32,337 nucleotides of DNA from Ruminococcaceae bacterium UBA3215 (GCA_002363155.1 DEWH01000014.1:1-32337), one strand, 5' to 3'; positions 1 to 7,230 are shown, counted from the stretch's first letter. Notes: generated by a model not told the origin, from the letters alone. Made by a program: numbers and translations.

Positions 1-40
1 AGATTTATAAGTTTCAGCAGTCTTTCATTCTGTTGTGATA

Positions 41-178
41 ACCTTCTCCCTTAACTGCGGAGCGATCAAAGTTTTTTGGAAGGGGGTTTGGGGGTGTCTC
101 CCCTTTAGAGGGGAGGTGGCACGAAGTGCCAGAGGGGCTGACCGACAGACACCTTTTTTTCAAAAAAGGTGTCCCCCA
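41..178. repeat. Dispersed structured intergenic repeat, copy 1
   Basis: This stretch lies just past the 3' end of htrA. Its first ~65 bases resemble positions 3571-3637: both start ACC(T/C)TCTCCCTTA, then carry a GTTTTTTG run and a G-rich AGGGGGT..GGGGG block. It is dense in hairpins: a 7-bp stem at 98-115, a GGCAC-GAA-GTGCC hairpin at 118-130, and a 12-bp stem at 148-173 with a 2-base loop. No ORF in it looks real. Such 3'-end repeats are common in Ruminococcaceae genomes (family knowledge); a role as terminator or mRNA-end stabiliser is inference. Confidence 0.6.
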
Positions 179-206
179 AGTCTCTAAAAAGTCTCTAAAA
201 GCTCTC

Positions 207-1670
207 TCAATTCTGAGCGCTTTCTGTGAGGACGATCTCGATATCGATGCTGTCCATACCGCCGGTAGAGTTCTCGCGGGCAACGGTTGCCGTTATGGTA
301 TCGCCGACCTTGAACTTGCTGATGATCGACTGTACATCTGTAACGCTCTCAACGTTCTTGCCGTTGATCTTTGTGATTATATCAGCTACGCGCAGTCCGC
401 TTGTCTCAACGGGAGCACCCTCGTTCATAGCCGAGATAAGGAGTCCCTTTGAAAGCTTTGCGCCGTAGAGCTGTGCGCGGTATTCGTTGAGCTCGATAGT
501 GGTGACGCCGAGCACGGGACGGCTCTTAACATAGCCGTAGCTGAGCAGGTCTTCCATTATCGGCTTCGCTTCGTCTATGGTAAGCGCAAATCCGAGTCCT
601 TCGTATGTCGTGGCGATTATCTTCGAGTTTACAACGCCGACAACATTTCCGTACATATCAAACATACCGCCGCCGGAGTTGCCGCTGTTGATAGCCGCAT
701 CGGTCTGGATAAGGCTGAGGCTGTAGCCGTTGTCCGCAAGGCACTCAACATCAAGTCCGGAAACAATGCCCTCTGTCATAGTGTGAGCAAACATTATATC
801 CGCGTTGACACCCGGGTTTCCGATGACCGCGATCTGCTGACCTACTTTGAGTGTGTCGCTGTCGCCGATCTTTGCGGCAATAAACGGCTCGTCACGGTTG
901 ATCTTTATAACTGCGATATCCGTGGAAGTGTCGGAGCCTATGACCTCTGCGTCATACTCGTGCGTGATCTCCGGATCGTTGTAGTCGTTGACTTCTACGA
1001 CCAGCTTTGTCGAACCGTCCACAACATGCGCGTTCGTAAGGATATATCCGTCATCGGTGAAAACAATGCCGCTTCCGTAGCCGGTATATACAGGCTCGTC
1101 GCTCTTGCTGCTCCTGCCGTCCCTGTCGCCGTAGCCGAAGTAATAATCATAATAGCTGTAAACATTGTCAGAGGACTGATCCTCATAAACCTTTATCAGA
1201 ACTATCGTGTCATTCACAGCCTCATAAAGCTCGCTGAGGGTATATTCGCCGTTTGCTCCGGTAGGCTGAACGTTGGTGGGATATACTTTGTTCGCCGCCG
1301 TTGAGCCGACAGCGCCGCTGTCCTTGCCGCCGTTCACCGCAGCTATCGCATTTGCCGCATCACCGCTTATGGTGTGCTCGCTCTTGTCCTCGCTCAGATT
1401 GTATGTTGCAGTTGTCTTTCCGCCGGAAACAGGGCTGACTGCCGAAGTACCGATCGAACCCGCCGCAAGATAAGCGCCTCCGAATCCGGCACCTCCGCCT
1501 ATTACCGCAACCGCCGCTATGAGAGCAGCAGCTTTCGCGAACTTGCCCTTGCGCTTCGGCTGCTTTTCTTCCTGAACGTAATACTGATATGTCTGAGGCT
1601 GGGGCTGAGCCTGAGTCTGATTTTCATACTGGTACTGATACTGATTCTGATTCTGTTCCATAACAAACAT
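207..1670 (-). CDS. htrA: Trypsin-like serine protease with PDZ domain (HtrA/DegP family), membrane-anchored
   Basis: HtrA-type envelope quality-control protease of 487 residues. The N-terminus (about 1-40) is cytoplasmic and unusually Gln/Tyr-rich. A basic stretch and a single membrane segment (about 46-70) follow, then a linker and the protease domain. The catalytic triad is intact: H215 in TNAHVVDG, D251 in TSTDIAVI and S332 in NSGNSGGG. One PDZ domain occupies about 396-480 (GLLISAMNEGAPVETSGL). This matches the single-PDZ, N-terminally anchored HtrA of Firmicutes. The start at 1670 has GGGAG five bases upstream; an in-frame ATG at 1661 is an almost equally good start. It has its own predicted promoter and is separated from scfB by a terminator, so it is probably monocistronic. 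Family assignment is firm; its substrates are unknown. Confidence 0.95.
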   Translation of the reverse strand: MFVMEQNQNQYQYQYENQTQAQPQPQTYQYYVQEEKQPKRKGKFAKAAALIAAVAVIGGGAGFGGAYLAAGSIGTSAVSPVSGGKTTATYNLSEDKSEHTISGDAANAIAAVNGGKDSGAVGSTAANKVYPTNVQPTGANGEYTLSELYEAVNDTIVLIKVYEDQSSDNVYSYYDYYFGYGDRDGRSSKSDEPVYTGYGSGIVFTDDGYILTNAHVVDGSTKLVVEVNDYNDPEITHEYDAEVIGSDTSTDIAVIKINRDEPFIAAKIGDSDTLKVGQQIAVIGNPGVNADIMFAHTMTEGIVSGLDVECLADNGYSLSLIQTDAAINSGNSGGGMFDMYGNVVGVVNSKIIATTYEGLGFALTIDEAKPIMEDLLSYGYVKSRPVLGVTTIELNEYRAQLYGAKLSKGLLISAMNEGAPVETSGLRVADIITKINGKNVESVTDVQSIISKFKVGDTITATVARENSTGGMDSIDIEIVLTESAQN

Positions 1671-1723
1671 CCTTTCTCCCGCACCGCGGTTTATGTATTT
1701 GCAGTCCTTTGTTTCCTGCTTCG

Positions 1724-1752
1724 ATTATCATTCTACACCGCTATTGTGAAAA
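1724..1752 (-). promoter_or_regulatory. Candidate sigma-A promoter of htrA
   Basis: On the minus strand TTTTCA (1747-1752) and GATAAT (1724-1729) are separated by 17 bp, about 50 bp upstream of the htrA start. The -35 matches 4/6 and the -10 5/6. This is a pattern match only. Confidence 0.5.
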
Positions 1753-1800
1753 CCCTGTGACCGATTTTTTAACGTTCGTTACATTTTAAGGGAAAGAAAT

Positions 1801-1827
1801 GCTTCACATTGTGAAAAAATGTGAAGC
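1801..1827 (-). terminator. Rho-independent terminator after scfB
   Basis: A perfect 9-bp inverted repeat (GCTTCACAT / ATGTGAAGC) with a 9-base loop lies 18 bp beyond the scfB stop. On the minus strand it is followed by ATTTCTTT, a T-rich tail. It separates the SCIFF operon from htrA. Confidence 0.7.
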
Positions 1828-1844
1828 AGAGTGAAAAAACTGTG

Positions 1845-3239
1845 TTACTTTGCGGCATTTGCTTCCTTCACTTTTACGGCGAGGGCTATTCCGCATTCCA
1901 CACGTTTGCGCATAAGCGCGCACTGGAGCTTGTACGGAGTTCTCACATCTCCCTCGTATGTAAAGCCGTTTGCGTTGCAGCCGCCGGAGCAATAGAATCT
2001 TGCCCAGCAGTCGGAGCAGCCTTTTTTGCTGTAAATATGCGTCTTTGCGAAATAATCCGCGATCTTCGGATCAACGTCGCCTGTATATATATTGCCCATT
2101 TTCCATTCATCAATACCGACAAACTGGTGGCAGGGGTAAATATCTCCGTCCGGAGTTACCGCGACATACTCGTTTCCGCAGCCGCAGCCCCGCAGTCTCT
2201 TGACAGCGCAGGGACCCTGATCGAGATCTATCATATAGTGGAAGAAGTTGAAGGGCTTTTTGCCTGTTTTTTCCACGCTTTCCGCCATTATCTCGTAAAG
2301 CCTGTCATACTGCTCATATATTTTCGGCAGATCCTCTTCCGTTATAGCATACGGGGCATCTGCGGGCGCCGATACCGGCTCAACCGAAAGCTGATCGAAG
2401 CCAAGCTCCGCGATATGCAGCACATCCTCCACGAAATCGAGATTGTACTTCGTGAACGTTCCGCGCACATAATAATCAGTTCTGCCCTCGTTTACTCTGC
2501 CTGCAACAAGCTTCTTGTACTTCGGCACGATTATATCGTAGCAGCCCTTGCCGTTGGGCGTGGGACGTGCATTGTCGTTGACTTCCTTCCTTCCGTCCAG
2601 CGAAAGTACGCAGTTCGACATCTCGCGGTTGATATACTCTATCTTCTCGTCGTCAAGCAGCATACCGTTTGTTGTGACAGTAAACCGGAAATTCTTGCCG
2701 TGCTGCTTCTCGACACTTCTCGCATAATCCACGGTAGCCTTTATGGTTTCCCATGCCATAAGCGGTTCGCCGCCGAAGAAGTCAAGTTCAAGGTTCTGGC
2801 GCCCCATAGATTTTTCTATGAGAAAATCTATCGCTTTTCTGCCGGTCTCCGGCGTCATTATCTTTCTTCCCGTACCGAAATCGCCGGTAGAAGCAAAGCA
2901 GTATTTGCAGCGGAGATTGCAGTCGTGAGAAACGTGCAGGCACATTGCCTTTATCGGTGCTTTAACGGCGATATCCGCGTATTTGCGGTATTCGTCCTCG
3001 CTGAACAGGATCTTGTCTTTGTACAGCTCATATATCTCTGCATAGCACTCGCGCACATCTTCTTCGGGGAACTTTTTCAGCTCTCCGATAAGGCTCTCCG
3101 GCATCTCCTCGGCAAGAGGCGGTTCGAGACAGCCCACCATTTCATATACAAGCTCATCGACGATATGCACGCCACCGCTGTTCACATCAACTATAATATA
3201 GTCCTCGCCCTGCTTGAATCTGTGTATTGTATTGGTCAT
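1845..3239 (-). CDS. scfB: SCIFF peptide maturase (radical SAM/SPASM thioether-forming enzyme, CteB family)
   Basis: Radical SAM enzyme of 464 residues that installs thioether cross-links in the SCIFF precursor peptide encoded just upstream. The N-terminal ~90 residues fit the peptide-recognition (RRE-like) region. The radical SAM CX3CX2C motif is C107-C111-C114 in CNLRCKYC, and FFGGEPL follows. The C-terminal SPASM region is cysteine-rich (GPCAVKRLRGCGCGNE, GDIYPCHQF, GCSDCWARFYCSGGCNANG) and should bind two auxiliary Fe-S clusters. Length and motif layout match CteB, the characterised clostridial homologue. The gene follows scfA by 87 bp. That gap contains a terminator-like hairpin and a UUCG hairpin over the weak ribosome-binding region, suggesting lower expression than the peptide. 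The natural role of SCIFF products is not settled. Confidence 0.96.
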   Translation of the reverse strand: MTNTIHRFKQGEDYIIVDVNSGGVHIVDELVYEMVGCLEPPLAEEMPESLIGELKKFPEEDVRECYAEIYELYKDKILFSEDEYRKYADIAVKAPIKAMCLHVSHDCNLRCKYCFASTGDFGTGRKIMTPETGRKAIDFLIEKSMGRQNLELDFFGGEPLMAWETIKATVDYARSVEKQHGKNFRFTVTTNGMLLDDEKIEYINREMSNCVLSLDGRKEVNDNARPTPNGKGCYDIIVPKYKKLVAGRVNEGRTDYYVRGTFTKYNLDFVEDVLHIAELGFDQLSVEPVSAPADAPYAITEEDLPKIYEQYDRLYEIMAESVEKTGKKPFNFFHYMIDLDQGPCAVKRLRGCGCGNEYVAVTPDGDIYPCHQFVGIDEWKMGNIYTGDVDPKIADYFAKTHIYSKKGCSDCWARFYCSGGCNANGFTYEGDVRTPYKLQCALMRKRVECGIALAVKVKEANAAK

Positions 3240-3247
3240 AACTTATC

Positions 3248-3259
3248 CGCCCGAAGGCG
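3248..3259 (-). promoter_or_regulatory. UUCG-tetraloop hairpin at the scfB ribosome-binding region
   Basis: On the minus strand CGCC-TTCG-GGCG forms a 4-bp stem closed by a very stable C(UUCG)G tetraloop. It ends 8 bases before the scfB start. The 3' arm overlaps GGCGGAT, the only candidate Shine-Dalgarno sequence. It could restrain scfB translation relative to scfA; that consequence is inference. Confidence 0.5.
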
Positions 3260-3278
3260 CTCCTTTTCCCGGACTGAC

Positions 3279-3303
3279 AAAAAGGGCAGCTTACGCCGCC
3301 CTT
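3279..3303 (-). terminator. Intercistronic terminator/attenuator between scfA and scfB
   Basis: On the minus strand AAGGGCGGC-GTAA-GCTGCCCTT forms a 9-bp stem with one G-T wobble and a 4-base loop, followed directly by five T. It starts 23 bp after the scfA stop. It is a canonical intrinsic terminator and should let only part of the transcription reach scfB. Confidence 0.8.
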
Positions 3304-3326
3304 AAGCCATGCATACTCAAAGCTGC

Positions 3327-3470
3327 TTACTTGTTAGCCTCGCACTGTTGGTTAGCGATAGTGCAGGAAGTCTTGCAAGCGGACTGGCAGGAAGTCTGGC
3401 ACTTGCCGCAGCCGCCCTTGGCAGCAGTTTCCTTTAAGTTAGCCTTGTTGATCGTCTTAATATGCTTCAT
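3327..3470 (-). CDS. scfA: Six-cysteine ranthipeptide precursor (SCIFF)
   Basis: A 47-residue RiPP precursor beginning MKHIKTINKANLKETAAKGG. It has exactly six cysteines (C21, C24, C28, C32, C36, C43), the definition of the SCIFF family (six Cys in forty-five residues). The basic leader with the KTINKANLKET block is the conserved maturase-recognition part. From memory of the CteA/CteB work, the mapped thioether joins Cys32 to Thr37; both residues are present here at the same numbers. The start has a strong GGAGG 9 bases upstream and a well-formed sigma-A promoter. No dedicated exporter or peptidase gene adjoins, as is usual for SCIFF loci. Confidence 0.95.
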   Translation of the reverse strand: MKHIKTINKANLKETAAKGGCGKCQTSCQSACKTSCTIANQQCEANK

Positions 3471-3504
3471 GATAATCAACCTCCGTAAATATATTTACCT
3501 TTAT

Positions 3505-3533
3505 AGTATATCACATCTTTTCGGAAAATGCAA
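3505..3533 (-). promoter_or_regulatory. Sigma-A promoter of the SCIFF operon
   Basis: Minus-strand TTGCAT (3528-3533), 17-bp spacer, TATACT (3505-3510). The -10 matches 5/6 and the -35 4/6, with ideal spacing, about 35 bp before the scfA start. Confidence 0.7.
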
Positions 3534-3570
3534 TAGTTTATCATCATTTTCTTTCATCTGTATTAGATGT

Positions 3571-3720
3571 ACCCTCTCCCTTAGCCGCGAAGCTATTGAA
3601 GTTTTTTGAGGAGGGGGTCTGGGGGAATCCCCTTTTGCACCGCACGGAAGCGGTGAGAAGTTTTACAAAAGCGCGCACGATGCGCGCCACACAGAAAACT
3701 TCGATTCACAAAAAGGGGTG
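3571..3720. repeat. Dispersed structured intergenic repeat, copy 2
   Basis: Second copy of the repeat at 41-178, again just past the 3' end of a minus-strand gene (recJ). The shared head is ACCCTCTCCCTTA, a GTTTTTTG run and GAGGGGGTCTGGGGG. It folds as a branched element: an outer stem CCCCTTTTG (3629-3637) with CAAAAAGGGG (3709-3718), an inner CACCGC/GCGGTG hairpin (3638-3655), and a nested GAAGTTTT/AAAACTTC stem enclosing GCGCGCA-CGA-TGCGCGC (3671-3687). No coding content. Confidence 0.6.
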
Positions 3721-3751
3721 CCACCGGTCTCCGGCGCCGTGCGCGTGCTTC

Positions 3752-5779
3752 TCAAGCGCGGAGCGCGCCGCCTGCCCGAAGACCCGCAAGGACGCGGGAC
3801 TTGTCAAAGTCTGCCTTCCCCTTAACCGGCAGCAGCTTAACGCTGTCCTTTGTGACATCTGTCTCCGCGAGTCCGAACTCCCGGAAAACATCAAGGATTA
3901 TGCGGAACTTACAGCAGTTCACCCCTGCCCTGTCCGCAAGTATCTCCGCCTTTGAAAGCGACTGCGTTCCCCGGAGAATGTCGTACACCTTTTTCTGCTC
4001 GTCCTTTTCGGGGATCATACGCGCAAGCAGCCTGCTCTCGACTTTGCCGCAGCGGTAATCCTCATAAGCCGTTCTTGCGGCGAAGTAACGATCCTGCCTG
4101 AACCCGGACAGACGCATATCCTTTATCAGTATATTTATATTCCGGCGGTCGTTATACTCGTTCACATCAATGTTTGCGAGAATATCAACAGCATCGCCCT
4201 CGGAATAGGGGAACGCATCGTAAGTCGAGCCGAAGCTTACAGCGCGGTGATCTGCACCGCCGAAGCTTATTCCGACAGAAACATACTTCCCGTCCTTTAT
4301 CGGCTTTTTCGACTTTATCACACAGCCCCGGAGCATGAAAAGCGGCAGGGGGTTACCCTCTCCGAAAGGCTCAAGGTTCTCTATAAGCTCAATGTTCTGG
4401 AGTTTCAGCTCGTCCGGCGTTATCTCCATATCCGCCGTAAGCGTCTCACAGCACGGTCCGGTGATATTTTCGTCACAATACGCATAAGCCGCTTCAATGA
4501 ACTCGCCGAGCATCTCCGACGACACCGTAAGTCCGGCAGCCTTGGTATGCCCGCCGAATCGTATCAGCTTGTCAGCGCAGCTGTCAAGCAGGTCATACAG
4601 CGGCAGGTCTTCCGTACTTCGCGCACTTCCTCTCGCCGTATCACCCTCTTTGGTTATGACGATATTAGGCTTGCCGTACTTGTGAAGCAGCTTTGCGCTT
4701 GCGATACCGATTATCCCGTGCTTCCAGTCGTCTCCGCTCACGATGAGCAGCCGCTTGTTCAGAAGATCGGGATTTCTGCGTATCTGCTCCTCGGTCTGCG
4801 TTATTATTACCTTCTCCGCCTCTTTGCGAAGATCGTTCAGCTGGCAGAGTTCGGACGCTTTGGCGGAAGCCGCGCTCATTGTCGAACTCAAAAACAGCTC
4901 CATGGCGGCTTTAGGTGAACTGTATCTTCCCGCAGCGTTTATACGCGGACAAACAGAGAATGCAAGGTCGGTGGAAGTTATCTCCGCGCCTTGGTCTATC
5001 CCGCTCATGGCAAGAAGCCGGTTAAGCCCCATGTTCTCGGTGTTCTCCATAAGCCGGAGCCCCTCGCGCACTATTATCCTGTTTTCCCCGTCAAGACGGA
5101 CAATATCGCCTACCGTTCCAATCGCGGCAATATCGGCAAACTGCATCAGAACGCTGTCCGTATCGCCCTCCATAGCCATTATCAGCTTCAGAACTACGCC
5201 GCAGCCGGCAAGGTGCTTGTACTGCGACATATCGTCGGGGCGGTGAGGATTTACGACTGCCTCCGCTCTCGGAAGCTCCTCCGGCACCTGGTGGTGATCG
5301 GTGATGACGAGCTTCATTCCAAGTTCGTATATCTTCTTTGCCTCATCTTTTGCGGAAATACCGTTGTCAACGGTGATTATAAGCTCTGTCCCCTGCTTTT
5401 TAAGGAGCTCTACCGCCGGGATATTCAGTCCGTACCCCTCGTCGCGGGTCGGTATGTACCATGAGACTTCCGCGCCGAGGGCTTCAAGGTAGCTGTAAAG
5501 CATATATGTCGATGTTACGCCGTCGCAGTCATAGTCGCCGTAAACCGTGATGCGCGCTCCGCTCTCAACAGCTTCATTTATGGTGCTTACCGCCTTGTCC
5601 ATATCAAGAATGTCGAGCGGATCGCCGAACTCGCTGCTGTTGAAGAAGAGTTCCGCGTCGGAGCGCGATGTTATCCCGCGCGAAGCGAGTATCCGGCAGA
5701 TAAAGGGCGAAAGCCCGGTCTCTTTTATAAGTTTATCCGTGATCCCCTTATCGGGAACGTTTATCTTCCATTTGTTCAT
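3752..5779 (-). CDS. recJ: Single-stranded-DNA-specific 5'-3' exonuclease RecJ
   Basis: RecJ-type exonuclease of 675 residues acting in recombinational and mismatch repair on single-stranded DNA in the cytoplasm. The DHH phosphoesterase core shows motif I as GDYDCDGVTS (81-90, metal-binding D82/D84/D86), VDNG (137-140), the DHH motif at 161-163 (ITDHHQVPEE) and DIAAIGTVGDIV (216-227). The W-x2-GIIGIAS segment (352-361) and the DHHA1 GGHTKAAG motif (409-416) complete the catalytic region, and an OB-fold-like region follows. It is longer than E. coli RecJ because of a C-terminal extension of about 100 residues, as seen in other Firmicutes. The start at 5779 has GGAG about 9 bases upstream. Its predicted promoter lies about 310 bp upstream, on the far side of a MITE-like element. 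Confidence 0.96.
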   Translation of the reverse strand: MNKWKINVPDKGITDKLIKETGLSPFICRILASRGITSRSDAELFFNSSEFGDPLDILDMDKAVSTINEAVESGARITVYGDYDCDGVTSTYMLYSYLEALGAEVSWYIPTRDEGYGLNIPAVELLKKQGTELIITVDNGISAKDEAKKIYELGMKLVITDHHQVPEELPRAEAVVNPHRPDDMSQYKHLAGCGVVLKLIMAMEGDTDSVLMQFADIAAIGTVGDIVRLDGENRIIVREGLRLMENTENMGLNRLLAMSGIDQGAEITSTDLAFSVCPRINAAGRYSSPKAAMELFLSSTMSAASAKASELCQLNDLRKEAEKVIITQTEEQIRRNPDLLNKRLLIVSGDDWKHGIIGIASAKLLHKYGKPNIVITKEGDTARGSARSTEDLPLYDLLDSCADKLIRFGGHTKAAGLTVSSEMLGEFIEAAYAYCDENITGPCCETLTADMEITPDELKLQNIELIENLEPFGEGNPLPLFMLRGCVIKSKKPIKDGKYVSVGISFGGADHRAVSFGSTYDAFPYSEGDAVDILANIDVNEYNDRRNINILIKDMRLSGFRQDRYFAARTAYEDYRCGKVESRLLARMIPEKDEQKKVYDILRGTQSLSKAEILADRAGVNCCKFRIILDVFREFGLAETDVTKDSVKLLPVKGKADFDKSRVLAGLRAGGALRA

Positions 5780-5811
5780 CTGAATATCTCCGCTCTCTTG
5801 TCCTGTAACTA

Positions 5812-6075
5812 ATTAATTGACAATTGACAATTGACAATTGATAATTGATAATTATTGTGTCCGCTTCGCGGACGAATCTGAATTGTGACAGAATCAAAAG
5901 CTCTGTTTCCTTTTGCAAAATTTCAGTTCCTCGTCACGATTCCAATCTGCGCGCACCGCTAAAGCACGATGCTTTGCGTTCGTCCCCAAAATGCCGCAAG
6001 GAGGCGGCGTAACAAAGGACGAACCGCGCTCCATAATTGTCAATTGTCAATTGTCAATTATCAATTATCAATTGT
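5812..6075. mobile_element. MITE-like element A with heptamer inverted ends, in the recJ leader
   Basis: The left end (5815-5856) is a run of heptamers AATTGAC x3, AATTGAT x2, then AATTATT. The right end (6034-6075) is the inverse, CAATTGT/CAATTAT repeats, so the ends can pair over about 40 bp. Inside the left end are the hairpin GTCCGC-TTC-GCGGAC (5859-5873) and GAATCTGAATTGTGAC. Inside the right half are TCGTCACGATTCCAATC and a hairpin-rich stretch. The ~265-bp length, terminal inversion, related copies at 7333-7410 and 12443-12713, and lack of an ORF all fit a non-autonomous element. It fills most of the 473-bp gap upstream of recJ. Confidence 0.65.
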
Positions 6076-6092
6076 TTTGACGCAGTGAATTT

Positions 6093-6121
6093 ATTATAGC
6101 ACTTTTGAGGGATTTTTACAA
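6093..6121 (-). promoter_or_regulatory. Sigma-A promoter, probably of recJ, upstream of element A
   Basis: Minus-strand TTGTAA (6116-6121), 17-bp spacer, perfect TATAAT (6093-6098). The next minus-strand gene is recJ, starting at 5779, so its transcript would carry the whole of element A as leader. No better promoter was seen between the element and recJ. Confidence 0.65.
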
Positions 6122-6158
6122 GAGATTTCGGACAGATTTGAAAGACTTGAAATATAAT

Positions 6159-6197
6159 GTAAAAGAGAGCGCCGCATTCACGGACACTCTCTTTTAC
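6159..6197 (-). terminator. Hairpin terminator after the DUF6033-like gene
   Basis: Perfect 11-bp inverted repeat GTAAAAGAGAG / CTCTCTTTTAC with an inner stem-forming loop, 55 bp past the stop of the 302-residue gene. The 3' arm carries its own T run. It separates that gene from the recJ promoter and may act in both directions. Confidence 0.6.
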
Positions 6198-6252
6198 AAA
6201 AAATTTATATATCAATCCAAACCAACAGGCATTTTAAAACGAACCGCACCGC

Positions 6253-7161
6253 TCATGCTTCAGCGGAAAAGCGGGTATGCGCTCTGCGGTAGCTGTCATT
6301 ATCCTTCTGCGCAAGCTCACTGTCGAGCTGTCCGAGCATAGCTTCAAGCTCGGCTTTCCTGTCCTCGCTGTTTTCCGCGCGAATCTGCGAGATAAGATCG
6401 CGGCGCTCGTTTCTGAGCTGTTTTATTTCGCGGTCAACGCCGTCCGTATCCGACACTGCCTTTTCGGCAATATCCTTTCTGGCTTTGTCCTCCCGGATCT
6501 TTGCAAGCTTTTCAGCCTGGAGATCTCTTGCTTCCTTGAGCTGGGCGAGCATATCATCGACTGTGAGCGCCTTGATCGTATTGCTTCCGTCTTTTCCGAT
6601 AAGTCCGTCAACCAGCTTTGCTCGTATCGACATATTCCCCTCGGAATCGAATGTCACGCCGTACTTATCAACCATATCAGCGTCCTCTCCGAGACCGGTG
6701 CGAACCTGTTCGATACTCTCAACGCTCTGATCTATCTTACCCTCGTACTCTGCGGCAACGTCTTCGTCCGCAGCCATTCTTTCGAGAAGCGCGGGGGTGA
6801 TGAGCACATTATATTCGCCTTTTCCTTTGGCGAGAAGCTTGTCTGCCTCTTCATCGGTGGAGTAATCGGCGATGATGAAATCCATATTGCCGTACTTCTT
6901 TTTAAGCTTATCGAGGTAATCCTGCGCGGTCTTGCTGAGCTTTTCGGACTTTTCCGAAGCTGCGCCTATCTGCATCTTCTCTTCGGGAGCAGCGGCTTTT
7001 GCCTCATCAGCCATATACGATGAAAACTCGGCTCTGTCGGTATTCTTCTCCTTGACTTCGCCCTTCTTTTCAGGCTTTCCGTGATTACCGGGTCTTTCTT
7101 TTCTTGATGCACCGAGCGACGCGTTATAACCGTTCTTTTCGTATCCGCCTATATTTATCAT
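6253..7161 (-). CDS. Protein of unknown function, DUF6033-like, behind a sigma-28-type promoter
   Basis: A 302-residue soluble, highly charged protein with no signal peptide or membrane segment. The N-terminal ~70 residues are polar and probably disordered. A conserved-looking core follows: LSKTAQDYLDKLKKKYG (75-91), FIIADYS (95-101) and YNVLITPALLERM (117-129). Residues about 200-300 are Glu/Lys/Arg/Ala-rich and likely coiled-coil. The layout matches what I recall of DUF6033, a clostridial family without assigned function; this is recognition from memory. The gene lies downstream of the flagellar operon, beyond its terminator. It has its own sigma-28-type promoter at 7203-7230, so it may belong to the late flagellar regulon. 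Start at 7161 is preceded by AAAGG at about 11 bases. Confidence 0.75.
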   Translation of the reverse strand: MINIGGYEKNGYNASLGASRKERPGNHGKPEKKGEVKEKNTDRAEFSSYMADEAKAAAPEEKMQIGAASEKSEKLSKTAQDYLDKLKKKYGNMDFIIADYSTDEEADKLLAKGKGEYNVLITPALLERMAADEDVAAEYEGKIDQSVESIEQVRTGLGEDADMVDKYGVTFDSEGNMSIRAKLVDGLIGKDGSNTIKALTVDDMLAQLKEARDLQAEKLAKIREDKARKDIAEKAVSDTDGVDREIKQLRNERRDLISQIRAENSEDRKAELEAMLGQLDSELAQKDNDSYRRAHTRFSAEA

Positions 7162-7202
7162 GAGATCATCGCCTTTCCGCTATTGCAATAAGCTTTTATA
7201 TA

Positions 7203-7230
7203 ATATCGGCAGAAATGCTCCAAAACTTTA
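7203..7230 (-). promoter_or_regulatory. Sigma-28 (FliA/SigD)-type promoter of the DUF6033-like gene
   Basis: On the minus strand TAAAGTTT starts at 7230 and GCCGATAT lies at 7203-7210. TAAA to GCCGATAT is 16 bases; the consensus is TAAA-N15-GCCGATAW, with 14-16 tolerated in Bacillus. It is the only site noticed in the window with both boxes well spaced, and it sits 41 bp upstream of a start codon. A weaker sigma-A reading (TTGGAG-N17-TATAAA) overlaps it. Confidence 0.65.

Noticed and set aside
1821..3305. Long plus-strand open frame (494 codons) opposite scfB
   Set aside because: It is antisense to a clear radical SAM enzyme, has biased Cys/His/Tyr-rich composition typical of a reverse-frame shadow, and shows no recognisable domain.
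3596..3955. Plus-strand open frame (119 codons) over the repeat and the recJ 3' end
   Set aside because: It runs through hairpin-rich repeat DNA into antisense recJ, with no ribosome-binding site or homology that I recognise.
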